From positions 3,598,172 to 3,662,171 of the forward strand of contig SDUX01000004.1 in assembly GCA_008729055.1 (NCBI GenBank): a DNA stretch of 64,000 nucleotides, given 5' to 3'. The DNA comes from Pyropia haitanensis (taxonomy: Eukaryota > Rhodophyta > Bangiophyceae > Bangiales > Bangiaceae). Below, in pieces: positions 32,549 through 43,878 of this stretch. Below the pieces are notes generated by a model that saw nothing but the letters and a program-made list of their open reading frames with translations, was not told where the DNA came from and made no database searches. Position 1 is the stretch's first letter, and every line of letters begins with the position of its first letter. The position numbers and the translations under genes are program-made.

Positions 32549-33311
32549 CGGTACCTTCCCCCGCATGGCTCCTCCCCCCACATGGGACCCGCTCGACGAG
32601 GCAAATGGGAGGGGGGGAGGCGTTCGAGGTGACGCCCCCCGCTGCTGAAGTGTGGCCGCCGTGGTCGCGGCGGCGGCGGCGTCAGCGGCCGTCACGCCCG
32701 CGTGGCGGCGACATGTCGCCGAGGCCAGGGCGGGTGATGCGGGCGCTTACCAATCAGTGCTGCCGCCCCCTCCACCGCGCGACCCCCGTCCCCCTCCCTT
32801 CCTCAACCGGCGGCCGATGGGCGGGGCGTGTCCCCCCCCCGTTGTGTTTTTTTCCCTGCTGTTATCCGTGTGGCCGCCGTGGCGCGCCGCCCGCGGCGGT
32901 CGTCGTTGCGTCTCGCCGCCGAAACGCATCCGTCCGCCCCCCCCGACCCCGGGGTCGGCCCACCGGCCTTCCCCGCCTCCCCCCCCGGCGGGGTCGGCCC
33001 ACCGGCTTCCCCCGGCTCCATCCCCACCGCCTTAAAACCCTCCTCGGTCGCTGCTCAGTTAGACACCCTCATCCGCCACGCGCCCTTCCCCCGCCCTTTC
33101 GCCTCCCCGCTCCACCCTGGCACCCCCCTTCCCCAACAGCCACGGGTACCCCGGTCACGGACGCCGCTACGGTCCTTGCCGTCGCTGCTGCCGCGGCTGC
33201 CTCCGGCCCTTCCCTCACTGGCTTCCTCCTACCCCGAACCGGCCGCCAAGCCGCGCCTGCCCAGCCCCCACTGGTGCGACCGACCACCGCCACGCCGATA
33301 AGGATCAACCA
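32549..33311. other. Convergent spacer after glycosidase
   Basis: GC-rich DNA with a near-repeat (CCGGGGTCGGCCCACCGGC at about 32949 and a similar word at 32986). No protein motif in any frame. Confidence 0.4.
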
Positions 33312-34522
33312 TCAACCACTCTTGCGGCGCCGCTTCCGCCGCCGCCCCCGAGCAGCCGGCTCCTCCTCATCCTCATCATCGGCTGCCGACGCCCCTGCCG
33401 TCGACGCCGCCGACGCTGCCGCCGCTGACGCTGCTGCCGCCGCCGACGCCCCGCGACTCGTACCGGCGGCGGCGCTCCGCACCCTCGGGGCACGGCCGCG
33501 GCCGCCTCGAGAGGTGCCCCGACCGCCAGGCGTGGCCCGGGCGCCCAAAGCGGGCATAGACTCGTGGCGGGGGGCGGTCGCGGCCGACGCGGCCGACGCG
33601 GCCGAGGCGGCGGACGCGGCAGCAGCCGGCGCGCCTGCGGAGGCGGTGGCGGTGGGCGGGTCTTCCCCGTCCCCCCCTTCTCCCCCCCCCGCCCCCGCTC
33701 CCCTCCCAGCTGCCGCGGTACCATCCTCGGCGAGCTCGTCGCGGAGCTGCCCCAGGAACGCACGGACGACCGCGTCGCGGCGTCGGCGCGTGTCGGCGGC
33801 GGCAGCCATCGCCGCGAGGTAGGCGCGGAGGTCGGCGCGCTCGCGCTCCATGTCGGCCCGGCGCGGGCGCCCATAGTAGACGCCCCGCCCGTGCCAGCTG
33901 CGGTAGACGCCGCCGGGGAGGTAAGCCGGGAGGGGGGGGGGACTGCCCCGACACCGCCGCCGCCGGCCGCCCCCAACACCCCGCCCCCACCAGTGTAGGG
34001 GGGGGGCGGGTAGGAAGGGGGAAGGCCGAGCAGGGGGGGGGGCGGGGGGGCGCCCCCCACCCCTGCGCCGCCGCTGCCGCCGCCCGCGGGTGGCAGCGGC
34101 CCTCCCCTCGCCGCCGCCGCTGCGCCCGCCGTCCAATGTGACGGTGGAGGTTGCGAGGACAGCACCGCCGCGGCAGCGGCAGCGGCGGCTGCCGCCGCCT
34201 CGTCGGCGGCAGAGTCCGGGGGCGGTACCGGCGGCGGCAGAGGCGGCTGCGGCAACGGCGGTGGCACGGGGGCAGAGGGGAGGTACCATGGCACGCCTGC
34301 GGCGGCGGGGGCTCCCGCGCTCGCCCCCCCTCCTCCCCCGCCGCCAGCCACCGGGGCGTCTCCCCCCCATCGCCCACCGGGCGGGTCCACGGGGGGGGGG
34401 GAGAGAGAAGGCCCCAGTGGGGGCTCCCCCCGCCAGCCGGCCCGCCACCGCCGCCGGCATCGTCCCACCCGCCGCCGCCGCCGCCCGTGCCGCCACCGAC
34501 GCCGCCGCCGCCAACGCCGCTA

Positions 34523-34557
<35 letters not shown>

Positions 34558-35431
34558 TATGCCTGCGCCGCCTGCGCCCGCGCCGCCACCATCATCTGCG
34601 GCGCTGCCGACTAGACCAGGCGTCAACGCCCACCCGCCGCCTACCGCAGCCGTCCTCGTGCCGTCGCTCGGGGCCCAGTACGCCCCACCCCCCCCCCTCC
34701 CGCTGCGGCAGGGGTGTCGCCACCCCCCCCCCCCCCACTGCCCCTCCCTCCGACGCGGTGCGCAGCCACGTGCGGGTGCGAGGGGTGAAGAGCGGCGGCG
34801 GCGGCCCGCGGAGGGAGGGCGGCGGTACGCCCCCGGGCGCCGCGCTCGAGGTAGCGGCGTCGTGGGGGGGTAACGTCAGCCATGGCGGGCGGGCGGGGTC
34901 ATCAGGGGCGGCGGGGGCGGGGTGGGGGGGGAGGATTGCGGCACCGTGAGTGGGGACGGGGGGAGCAGCGGCGGTGGTGGGAGTAGAGGTGGAGGTGGTG
35001 GCACCCAAGGGGAGGACAGGGGAAGAACCTCGGAAGGGAAGCATGGGCGGGGAGGGGCGCGGGGGTGGCACATAGCCAAGGTGCGGCGGCAACGACTGTT
35101 GCGGCTGTGGCAGCACCTGCTGCTGCGGCTGCTGTGGCTGCTGCCCTTGGCGGTATGGCGGCAGAGCCGGGGGGGGCTGCAGCAGTGGCGTCGGCAGCGG
35201 CTGCTGGGGTGCGTACGGTCCGCCCGCCGCCGCCACCGCCGCCGCAGCCGCCGCCGCCGCCGCCGTAGCTGCCCCATCGTCGCGCCTCCCGCCGCCGCCG
35301 CCGTCGCCTCCACCGCCACCGCCATCTTCGTGACGTGTTGGGGGTGGGGGCTCTGGGAGGGGCGGCACGCCGCTGCCTCCGCGCCCGCCCCCCCCCGCTC
35401 CCCCTCGCCAATGGGGCGGCCCCCCACGCAT
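33312..35431 (-). CDS. Pro/Gln/Gly-rich probable nuclear protein (frame-disrupted)
   Basis: A candidate minus-strand gene from an ATG at 35431 (MRGGPPHWRGGAGGGGRGGS). It has a Gln/Pro-rich region (YRQGQQPQQPQQQVLPQPQQ, GYVPPPRPSPPMLPFRG), a Gly/Pro-rich middle (GVPWYLPSAPVPPPLPQP), a charged helix (DMERERADLRAYLAAMAAAA then RDAVVRAFLGQLRDELAEDG) and a C-terminus ADDEDEEEPAARGRRRKRRR-KSG that looks like an acidic patch plus nuclear localisation signal, with a stop at 33312. The frame changes several times at G/C runs (about 34726-34740, 34399-34408, 33932-33941), so exact structure is uncertain. Low-complexity Gln/Pro composition suggests a transcription or RNA-processing factor; no domain was recognised. 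Confidence 0.4.
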
Positions 35432-38400
35432 CACGGCCGCCCGTCGTCGTTGCTGTCGCCAGCGTCTGGTTGCCGCTCCGCGTTGAGAGGGGAACGGGAC
35501 GTTAGCGGGTGTCCGCGCTGACCCCGCCGTGGTCTGCGTCCGTCGTGGCCGCGGCGACGTCGGCCGTCGCCGCCTCCGCGGGTATCCCACGGAGGTCTCT
35601 CTTCCCGACGGCACGGCGGGGACGCCCCCCCTCCCTCTCCCCTGTCCTCCCTCCGTGCAGGCCCCGGCGGGAGTGGCGCGCGAGTCGGCCAGCCTTCCCG
35701 CGCCTCGTCGGCTGCGGTTGGCGGGGGGGGGTCGGGCGTGGTCGTGGTTGAGGCGACCGCGGCGTGGCGTGGCGCGGCGCAGCACCGCTCCGCCGCCAGC
35801 CGAGGCTGTCTGGCAGCAGGCCGCGTCAGCGGCGGTCCGTCCCTCCGTCAACGACAGACGGGTGGGCAGGGGGACGCGCCGCCGTGGCGGCGGCGGCGCC
35901 ACAACCTGCGGGGCCGGCCCTCTTGCCGAGGCAGCGGCCTGCCTCGGCAGCCCCCCGCACGGGCCCCCAACGCGCCGCGCCGCGTGTCGTTTCTCCCGAC
36001 AGGGAGGTCCCCCCTGACCAACGGCGGCGGTCCCACCCGACCAGCGTGCTCCGGTGGCAGCCGCGGAGGGCGCCGCAGCGGTCGGGCTACCCGTCGCGGC
36101 CGTGGCGCCGCGGTGGAGCCCGCCCCGGCGCCAACGGCAGCGGCGGCAGCGGCGGCGGTGGCCGCGGCGGCAGCGGTTGTGGTGGCGGCTCGGTGCGACG
36201 GCGGCAGCGGCGGGCGCGTGCAGCGGCGGCGGGTGAGGGTGGCGCGCCGCACGGCCCGCGCATGATGTGAGGTGGACGCCACGATCAACGACAGCCGTCC
36301 GCCCGCTCCGCCCCCCCCCCGTCCCCGGCCCCCCCTTGCTCTCTCGGACCGCGGCAAGCCCTCCTCCGCGGCAGGCCCGTCCCAGTCACGCCAGTCGCGG
36401 CGGTTCGTGTGCCGCGCCGACGCGTCGCTGCCCCCCCCCACCGACGGTCGACGGGACCACACACCTCAGTCAGCGGCGGGTATAGTGGTGGCAGCTGCAG
36501 CGAGTCGTGGATTGCGTGCTCGGAGTTGTCTGTTGTGGAGGGTTGCGGGAGGAGTGGGGGAACCGCGTGGTACGACCGCGGCGGGGAGGCGGGGGACAAC
36601 GCAGTGGTGGGGGCCTGCCCGCGGCGCTGCCGATCCCCACAGACGGCTCGTGTGAAACGCCTGCGGGCTGTCGCGCGGGCGGCCGGCGGTTCCGACGATG
36701 ATTATCGGGCAACGCACCAGCCCGGGTGGGCGCGCGACGCCGCCGCGCGGGAGTGTGCCGCCACGAACGCGCGCCGGCCTCGCGGGGTCTTGCGGGCGAC
36801 GGACGATCCGTGGCAAAGCGGAGAGGCAGCAGGGGCTTGCCGGGTCCTCACACTCGCCCCGCCGCGTTCACGTGCAAACACGAACCCAGCAGAGACCCCA
36901 CGGAGGTGTCCGGCGGCCCCACGCCGCGACCGGTCGGTTTACGAGGTCGTGGAGGCCGGCTGCCAACCGCAACGGCGACTGGCTCATTCTGCAACCCCCC
37001 GAGGCAGAGTTGCTGGCGGGAGGTGGGCGGAGGGGAGAGTCTTGGAAGCTCCCCACTCCGCGCCGCGGATGTGCTGTTGGTGCGGTGGTGGCGCGCTCCC
37101 TACGGGCTCTTGCGTGTCGACACGGGGCGGCTGCGGACACGCGGGAGGTGGGCTCACGGCCGGCAAGTTGGAGCGCCGGTCAGCTGTCAAGAACGCCCCA
37201 CACGCCGAGCACCCCACCTCGCCCCTCTTTTCGTGCGCGCCTCAAGGGAGACGAGGCGTTCGCGGCCAGGGCAAGGGTGGGCGGCGCCCCGCGCGAAACC
37301 GACGGATGACGGTGAGCGTGCACGCATATGTTCCGGTGCCGCCGGCACTTTCCCCCACACCCCTCTGCCGCCAGAAGAGACCGGAGTGGGCCCTTTCTTG
37401 GCCCTTTCTCTTCGTCGTCGCTTCTCTGGCTTGCGGTGGCGTGAACAGGTCCGTTGAGGCCTCGTCCAAGGAGGGGAGAACAGGGACACGGGAGGCTGAA
37501 TAAAAAAAGAGTCGCGGCGAGGGAGTACCTTTCGGACAGTCCGCGCGGTGTGGGCGGGTGGTCCGCCGTCTTCGCAAGGCGGTCTGTTTGCCGAGCAGTG
37601 TGCTGGAGAGTACGGCTGGGTGTGCCTAGGCGGCACGACAGAACCGAAATTGCCCGACAGTGGCAGCCACACCCCACTGGGCGGGGGCGCGCGCCTGCCC
37701 CCCGCCGTCGTCTGGATTGGGTGCGTGCCGAGAACGCAGCGCGTGCCCGCGGGGACGGAGAATGGGGCGTGGAGTCTGAGGGCGTGGTCCCCGCCTCGCA
37801 CTCGAAGGGACGGCAGGCGGGGGACGGTGGGGTGCTTGGGCGAGGTACACGAGAGACAGGCGACCTCGGCAGCGACGGATGACCCGCCGGCACGTGGGCG
37901 TGCATCCCCTGCAAGAGGGGCCCACTTTATTGACCGCACTGCCAGCGCGCAAGCGCAGAAAGTGGCTTGGATGCCAAGGGAGGCAGGGCGGAGCTGTGGT
38001 CGCCAAGGCAGCGGGGGGGGCTGATGTGGCCGACACAGCCGCGGAGGGCAGCAACTGTGACCGCACGCCCCACCGACCGCCCCACACGTGGCACGGATTG
38101 CCAGCTGTAGCTGGACTGCCGGGTCACGCAAGGCGTCGTTTGCGGGGCAGCCCGTGCGCTGGCCGGTCTAGTGTCAGTTTCCCATACGGATTGAGAGCGG
38201 ACGTCAGGTGTATAGGGCATGCCATAAGGGGGAGATCCGTCATTGCCGACACGTAGTGTACGTTGAACGTTGACGACCGGGGCGCGACGCGTACCGTCAC
38301 GAGGCGTGGATACTGTCGACATCCGCACGGCTTTGCGTTGCGGGTCTGTCAAGCCAGGTGCAGCGCGCTGCCCGCTGACTCTGTGTCCAGCATGAGGTGC

Positions 38401-38606
38401 GAGTAGGAAGAGCGCTCACGGTAGACGCCACAAATCTCCAGCGGAGGTTATTCCCCTCGGAGGAGCTGTGGTTTGTGGAGGGGGAGGAGCGCACACGTCG
38501 AGGACGGCCTGTCGTCGAGTCCACCTCAGCAGCGGAGGCCCCTCTCGCCGACCACGTCCGAATTTGGTGTCATCTCCCCTGGCACCACAGTGCACGGGCA
38601 TGCTCC
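35432..38606. other. Gene-poor region between Pro/Gln-rich gene and tRNA-Arg
   Basis: Several long frames are open on both strands at once, none with motifs or balanced composition. From about 36450 the GC content is somewhat lower. I see no convincing gene, RNA or repeat here. Confidence 0.4.
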
Positions 38607-38611
38607 AAAAA
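38607..38611 (-). terminator. Pol III terminator of tRNA-Arg
   Basis: A run of five T on the minus strand, 9 bases after the tRNA 3' end; this is the standard RNA polymerase III stop signal. Confidence 0.75.
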
Positions 38612-38620
38612 GCGACTCGA

Positions 38621-38704
38621 CGAGCCTGGCAGGGCTCGAACCTGCAATCTTTTGGTTCGAAGCCAAACGCGTTCCATGAGGTGAATCCATTACGCCACAG
38701 GCCC
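38621..38704 (-). tRNA. tRNA-Arg(TCG) with 11-nt D-loop insertion
   Basis: Acceptor arms GGGCCTG (38704-38698) and CAGGCTC (38628-38622) pair over 7 bp, with one G-T. The anticodon arm is TTTGG-CTTCGAA-CCAAA (anticodon TCG), the T arm GCAGG-TTCGAGC-CCTGC, and the B box is intact. The D stem GCG/CGC encloses a 21-nt loop. Removing TCACCTCATGG (38684-38674) leaves TAATGGATAA, which matches the ordinary eukaryotic tRNA-Arg D-loop, and a 73-nt tRNA. No intron sits at the usual position after the anticodon. The insertion is thus a candidate ectopic intron of the kind known from Cyanidioschyzon nuclear tRNAs. An unspliced long D-loop is the alternative. Confidence 0.9.
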
Positions 38705-39063
38705 ACTGATGAAAAGCGCGCCGCACAACAATACTAAGAATGCATGTATTGCGCCTGGGGCTCAAGGTGCAAGACCACGACAAATTGATACAGTTTACTT
38801 CATGGTTCCTATTGTAATTACGCACCTCTGACATCAACACGGTCTCCTTTGTCTTGCTTCGTCGATGCGCTGTCCATCGTGGGTACCACATAAGTACCTT
38901 ACTGCTGTCTCAACCTGTTGTTCGACTTCGCGCAGTCCCGTGCTTGCCCGCGCACCGCACCATCCGCCAAGACACAGTCGTCTGCTGACCCATCAGTTCT
39001 TGCCGGCACCAGTCGCCAACCCACTCTCTTCGGCCTGTCACGAGGCCTCTTGGGCATTCATTC
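38705..39063. promoter_or_regulatory. Spacer between tRNA-Arg and Rab escort protein gene
   Basis: 359 bp, divergent, comparatively A/T-rich. It serves as 5' flank for both the Pol III tRNA gene and the escort protein gene. No specific element was recognised. Confidence 0.4.
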
Positions 39064-41390
39064 ATGCCCCCTCCCGTGGGCGGTGGTCTGCCGTCCCTTG
39101 ACGGCGCCACCTTTGACGCCGTCCTCGTCGGCACGGACCTCCCGCAGGCGCTGCTTGCGGCGGCGCTGTCCCTTGCCGGCCGCTCTGTGCTGCACGTGGA
39201 CGCGGGGGACGGCTATGGGGGGAGGTGGTCCACCCGCCCGTTGGGCGACTGGCAGGCCGCGCTGGGCGCGGCGGTCGGGGTGGCCACCCGCGCGGCCGCC
39301 GACGCGGCCGGCGATGGCGGTGCCGCCGCCGCCCCACCCGCCGAGCCGCCATTAGCCGCCCCGGCACTGGCGGCGCTGTCGGAACGCTTTGGCCCGGGTG
39401 CCGCGGTGGTGCCGACGCCGCACCTGGCCGTGGGCGCCTTCCCGCCGCCGGCGCTGACCGCCTGGCCACCCCCCGCGGCGGCGGCGGCGGCGGTGGATGT
39501 TCCGCCCGCTGACAGCGTCGATGGCCGCGTCAACACCGCCTACGCCAATGGCGGGAGCCCACCTGCGCCCCCCGTCTTGGACTCTACGGCTCCCTCTGCG
39601 CCTGCGGCGTCCTCGGCCTCGGCCTCGGCGTCCGCAGCGCCGTTGGTGGCAGCGGGGGTGCCCGCCGCTGCCGCTGGGCGCATCGCGCTCGACCAGCTGC
39701 CGCGGCCGCTTCTCGGCGCCGGCGCGCTGGTGCCCCTCCTCCAGTCCACCTCGGCGGGGTACTATGTCGAGTTTGTGGCCGTCGACGGCGCGTACGTGCA
39801 CTTTGGCGATGCCGCCGCCGCGTCGGCGGCGGGCGACGGCGGCGGTGCGGCGGGCGCTCCCGCCACCGTCGCTGCCGCTCCTGTGGCTGGCGCAGCGGCC
39901 GCGCCAGTCGCCGCCTCCGCGCTGACGGGCCTCCACCGGGTGCCCACCAGTCGCGCCGACGTGTTCCGCTCCCCTGCGCTGGGGCCTGTCGACAAGCGCC
40001 TCCTAATGCGCTTCTTGTCGGCGTGCGCGGCTGACGGGGCGGCGAGCGGCGGTGCGGCGGTCGTTTCGTCCGTGCCGCCTGTCGCTGCCGCGGCGTCCGC
40101 CCGCGTCGCCCTCCCGCCGGGCGAGACGTTTGAGCAACACATGGTTGCCGCCGGCCTCGGGCCGGTCTCGCGCGCCTTCCTCCGCCACGCCGTGGCGGGC
40201 CCGTCGGCGGCTGCCTCGGTGGGTACAGACAGCAGCAGCGGCAACGGCGGCGGTGGCGGCGGCCGGCCGCCCCTGTCGGCTGCGGCTGGCGTAGCTGCCG
40301 TGCGGCGGGCGGTGGCGTCGATGGCCGCGCTGACCATCCCCACCGCCCTGCTGGTGCCGCGGTACGGGACAGGGGAGCTGCCGCAGGCGTTTGCGCGCGT
40401 CGCCGCCGTGCATGGCGCGGTGTACGCGCTGCGCACAGGGGTGGTGGGGGTGGTGGTGGGGGGGGGGGGGTGGCGGCTACGGCGAGCGACGCGGGGGGCG
40501 GCCAGGCAGGCTCGGCCGCTTCCGACGCGGGTGGCCCGGCCGTGGTAGAGGGTACGCCCCCTGGGGTGGTGGGGGTGGTGCTGTCAGGAGGGGATGTGGT
40601 GACTACGTCGTGGCTGTTCGCGCCGCCGCCACCGCCGCCGCCGCCCGCCTCGCCTCTTGGCAGCAGCACCGTACCTGCGGTGCCCCCGTCTGGGTCCTGG
40701 CGGTGGGTGGGCGTCACCGACGGCCGCCTGCTGCCCGCCGCCGCGCGGCCCATCGTGTACGTGCCGGCGGGCGCCACAGGTGGCACCGCGTCGGACGTGA
40801 CCGTCCTGTCGGTGGACAGCGGCGGGCGGGCGGTGCCAGACGGGCTCCACGCCGTCTCGGCGGCGACGGCAGAGGGTGGCGGGGTGGCCGACCTGGTCGC
40901 TGTCTTGTCGTCGCTCCTAGGCGTCGCGGCGGCCGATGAGGCGGGCAGTGCTGCCGGCCCAGCGGATGCGGCCGCCGCTGCTGCTGAGGGGGACGGCGAC
41001 CACCGTGGCGGCGCCCCTCCCCGGGTGCTGTGGGGCGCCCTGTACTGGCAGCCCGGCGAGGCGCCGCCGCCGTCTCCGCCGCCGCCGTCGCCTACCCCCC
41101 CACGGTGGGAGGTGGTCCGTGCCGCGACGGGCGGCGTGGACGCGGACCAGGCGGTGGCAGAGGCGGCGCGGTGCTACGAGCTCGTGGGGGGGCTGCCCCC
41201 GTTCTTCGCGCCGCCTGCGCCGCCCCAGCCTGAGCCGGAGGCGGACGCGGCCACCGAGGAGGACGCGGGGCAGGCGGTGGCGGAGACGGCGACGACGGCG
41301 GCGGCGGCCCCCGCAGCGACAGCGGCGGCCGGTGGGATGGCGGCGATGCCCAACGGGGCGCGCGCGACGAGCATGGGAGGGGCGACGTGA
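39064..41390 (+). CDS. Rab escort protein (REP/GDI superfamily)
   Basis: From the ATG at 39064 the N-terminal dinucleotide-fold motif FDAVLVGTDLPQALLAAALS with SVLHVDAGDGYGGRW matches Rab escort proteins (VIGTGLPES... HVD..YYGG). It is followed by the escort/GDI blocks RIALDQLPRPLLGAGALVPL, GYYVEFVAVDGAYVHF, VPTSRADVFRSPALGPVDKR, LLMRFLSAC, and VPRYGTGELPQAFARVAAVH. REP presents newly made Rab GTPases to geranylgeranyl transferase II for prenylation in the cytosol. The frame breaks at a 13-G run (40458-40470); adding one base joins it to the downstream frame ending SMGGAT at 41390, total 775 aa. Ala/Gly/Pro linkers between the blocks make it longer than most GDIs. Single exon. Its 3' end converges on the BAR-like gene. 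Confidence 0.82.
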
Positions 41391-41874
41391 AGCGGGGTGC
41401 GTGCTACTGGCATGAAGACTTTGCGATTGGAAGCTAGTGCCCCCTATCCGCGGCCACCCTTCTCCTTGTTTGTCAGCCAGACGGTCGCTGGGCAATGGAT
41501 GGCTCAGCATAACGGGACGTGGTATTGGCGCACACGAAAAGACGCACGTTGAAAATAGAACCACAAGAGAAGAGTAGGTATCGCAGTCACGCCCAACAGC
41601 ACATGAGACACACATCACATGCAATCAAAAAGCACGTTCGCAAGGACAGGAGGATGAACACAACACAATCCGCACCTCCCACCTCCCATCGACCTATCCA
41701 AGTACAAGGTACACCCAAGAAGGAAAAAAAGAACGCAGGACAAAGCAGGGAGCCACCCAGGCCGTTCCACCCGAAAAAACGTTGGTGCGACGACCCAACA
41801 CCCGCCAAACACCTGGCCGTATCTCCGACCGCAACCCGGTCAGCCGCTGCCACGCTTGCAAGGGTTGTCGCCAC
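41391..41874. other. Convergent 3' spacer
   Basis: 484 bp between two converging stop codons, with lower GC than the surroundings and A-rich stretches such as 41720-41740, presumably holding 3' UTRs of both genes. No other feature was seen. Confidence 0.5.
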
Positions 41875-43878
41875 TCATGTTGACTCGGCAGCACCCGCGG
41901 CGGACGGCTTAGCAGGCAGCGGCGGCACGTCAACCACGTCGGCAGCAGGCGTCGCTTCCGCGGCTCCGGCGGAAGTGGAATCCGTGGTCGCCGCGGCGGC
42001 CACGGCAGGAGCAACCGTCACCTCCTCGACCGCGACGGCCTCGGCGGCGGGAGCGACGGCCTCCGCCGCCGGCGCATCGGCAACGACAGCGTCAGCAGCC
42101 GGGACCGCCACAACATCTGCAGGCGCGGACGCCACCTGTGGGGCGGTCGAGCCCTCCGTGGCGGTGCTAGCAGCAACCGCCTCCGCGGGCAGGTCTGCCG
42201 AGGGGGCCGGCACAGTGGCGCCGACGTCAGCCGCGTCGGGGGCAGCGGCGGCGGGGGCAGCGGCGGCGGCCTCGGTCGTGGCATCAGCTTCGGGCGCGGC
42301 AGCAGCATCGGCCGAGGAAGGGACCTCGGCCAAAGGCTCCGCCTCGGCCTTGGCCGCCGTCTCGGCGGCGGCGTCCGCGGGGGCAGTCTCAGCCGATGGG
42401 GCATCAGCCTGCGGCACTGGCGCAACGGGTTCGGCAGCAACCTCCTTCTCTACTGCTGCTGAGTCCTCGGCTTCGGCGGCCGCTTTCTCGACCACCACCA
42501 CCTCCTCCGCGGCGGGGGTCTCCTCCTTGGCAGCGGCCGCAGGCTTGGACTTGGCCCCCACTTCCAGCGACGCCAAGTCCAACGAGAGCATCCCCTCTTC
42601 GAGACCCGCGGCGTAGGAGCGCGCCCCGCCTGAGGCAGTCTCCACGAGGTTGCTGAGCCCACGCTGGGCAAGCCAAAACGCAACAAAGGCGGCCTGGAAC
42701 ACCGGCGCCCGCTTGGCGTACAACGACCTGGCCGCCGCTAGCGAGGAGGTCAGGGACTCCGCGTGGGCAGCCGCGGCCTCCGAAGACCGCGCGAGAGCGG
42801 CAGAGAGCTTGGCATCGGTCACGGGGGCGGGGGCGGGGGAGGTGGGAGCTACCTTGGCCGCCTCGCCGTCCTTGGCAGCATCCCCGCCCTCCTCTGCCGC
42901 GGGCGAGACAGGCGACGTCGGGGGCTTGGCCTTGTTCGCCCGCTTGTCCGCCTTGGCCGCCGCCTTCTCCGCATCGGCTTTGAGTGCGTCCGTGGCTTTG
43001 CACGCAGCGAGAACCGTACGGATTTCGGCCAGGTAAGCCTCCACCACCTTGGTGTTGATGGTCACGTGTGAGGGCGTCTCGCGGGAGGTCGTGTCGCCAG
43101 TAGCCGGCGAGGACTCGTCGTCCCCACTGGTCGCCGCGCTAGTCACAGCCGGGGTGTCCGCCTTGACGTCCTCGTCGGACTTGACCTCGGGGGTATCTTC
43201 CGTGGCGTCGGTCGTCGCCTTCACGTCGGTTTCCTTCTGTTCCTCACCCTCCTTGTCACCCTCCTTGGGCTCCTTCGGGTCCTTAACGTCCTTGTCCTTT
43301 CCCAGTTTGGAAATCACGCCCCTCACCTTGGGCGGGACGTTGGGCACACTGACGGAGGGCATGGAGGGCATCTTGGGCATCGTGGGCATCTTGGGCACAG
43401 CCGGCATCTTCAGGCGGTGCGAGAGACGAGAGCTCAGCTTGGGCGGCGCCCGCCCCTCAGACACAAACGCCTTGTGCGCGGCGGCGGTGGCGTCCTTGGC
43501 CGACGCGGCGGCCGCCGACACCACGTCCTCCTCCGGGTAGCCCGCCGCGAACAGCTCCGCAAAGTCCCGCTGAGAGACGAGCACGTCCGCCCACGTGCCA
43601 CGCGCCGCCTCCGTCGCCTCGACCGACGCGCGCAGCGACTTCTCGACGCGGCGGAGCCGCGTCTGCGCCTCTGCCAGCGCCGCGTCGCCAACCGTGGCGG
43701 TGGAGCCGCGCTTGGTGGCCACCATGGACACCCGCTTGACAAGCGACTGCATCGTCGGCATCCGCCGGGGGGAGGTCGCGTCTTTGGGCGGCGGTGCCCC
43801 GGGGGAGGACTCCTTGGGGGGGGCCCCCGTGTCCAGGGCGGGCGTGGGCACCTCCGTGGCCATGCTCGTATCAACCAT
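41875..43878 (-). CDS. BAR-like coiled-coil protein with acidic Ala-rich tail
   Basis: 667 aa, single exon, ATG at 43878 (MVDTSMATEVPTPALDTGAP). Residues about 45-140 form one helix set (SLVKRVSMVATKRG, LRRVEKSLRASVEATEAARG, RDFAELFAAGYPEEDVVSAA). A Lys/Glu/Pro-rich insertion follows, beginning with KMP repeats (KMPTMPKMPSMPSVSVPNVP) and an EEQKETDVKATTD-type acidic stretch. Then come two further long helices (VVEAYLAEIRTVLAACKATD; ARSSEAAAAHAESLTSSLAA ending RAPVFQAAFVAFWLAQRGLS). The helix pattern resembles BAR/F-BAR membrane-curvature proteins with an insertion between helices, which I infer from pattern only. The C-terminal 200 residues are acidic, Ala/Glu/Val/Pro-rich and probably disordered. 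The frame is unbroken, unlike most neighbours. Confidence 0.6.
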   Translation of the reverse strand: MVDTSMATEVPTPALDTGAPPKESSPGAPPPKDATSPRRMPTMQSLVKRVSMVATKRGSTATVGDAALAEAQTRLRRVEKSLRASVEATEAARGTWADVLVSQRDFAELFAAGYPEEDVVSAAAASAKDATAAAHKAFVSEGRAPPKLSSRLSHRLKMPAVPKMPTMPKMPSMPSVSVPNVPPKVRGVISKLGKDKDVKDPKEPKEGDKEGEEQKETDVKATTDATEDTPEVKSDEDVKADTPAVTSAATSGDDESSPATGDTTSRETPSHVTINTKVVEAYLAEIRTVLAACKATDALKADAEKAAAKADKRANKAKPPTSPVSPAAEEGGDAAKDGEAAKVAPTSPAPAPVTDAKLSAALARSSEAAAAHAESLTSSLAAARSLYAKRAPVFQAAFVAFWLAQRGLSNLVETASGGARSYAAGLEEGMLSLDLASLEVGAKSKPAAAAKEETPAAEEVVVVEKAAAEAEDSAAVEKEVAAEPVAPVPQADAPSAETAPADAAAETAAKAEAEPLAEVPSSADAAAAPEADATTEAAAAAPAAAAPDAADVGATVPAPSADLPAEAVAASTATEGSTAPQVASAPADVVAVPAADAVVADAPAAEAVAPAAEAVAVEEVTVAPAVAAAATTDSTSAGAAEATPAADVVDVPPLPAKPSAAGAAEST

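Noticed and set aside
36409..37503. 364-codon plus-strand ORF as a gene
   Set aside because: Composition is irregular (many Cys, Arg, Trp), three other frames are equally open, and no motif or start context supports it.
40440..40480. Programmed ribosomal frameshifting in the Rab escort protein gene
   Set aside because: The same one-base loss occurs at G/C runs in many unrelated genes here; sequencing error is simpler.
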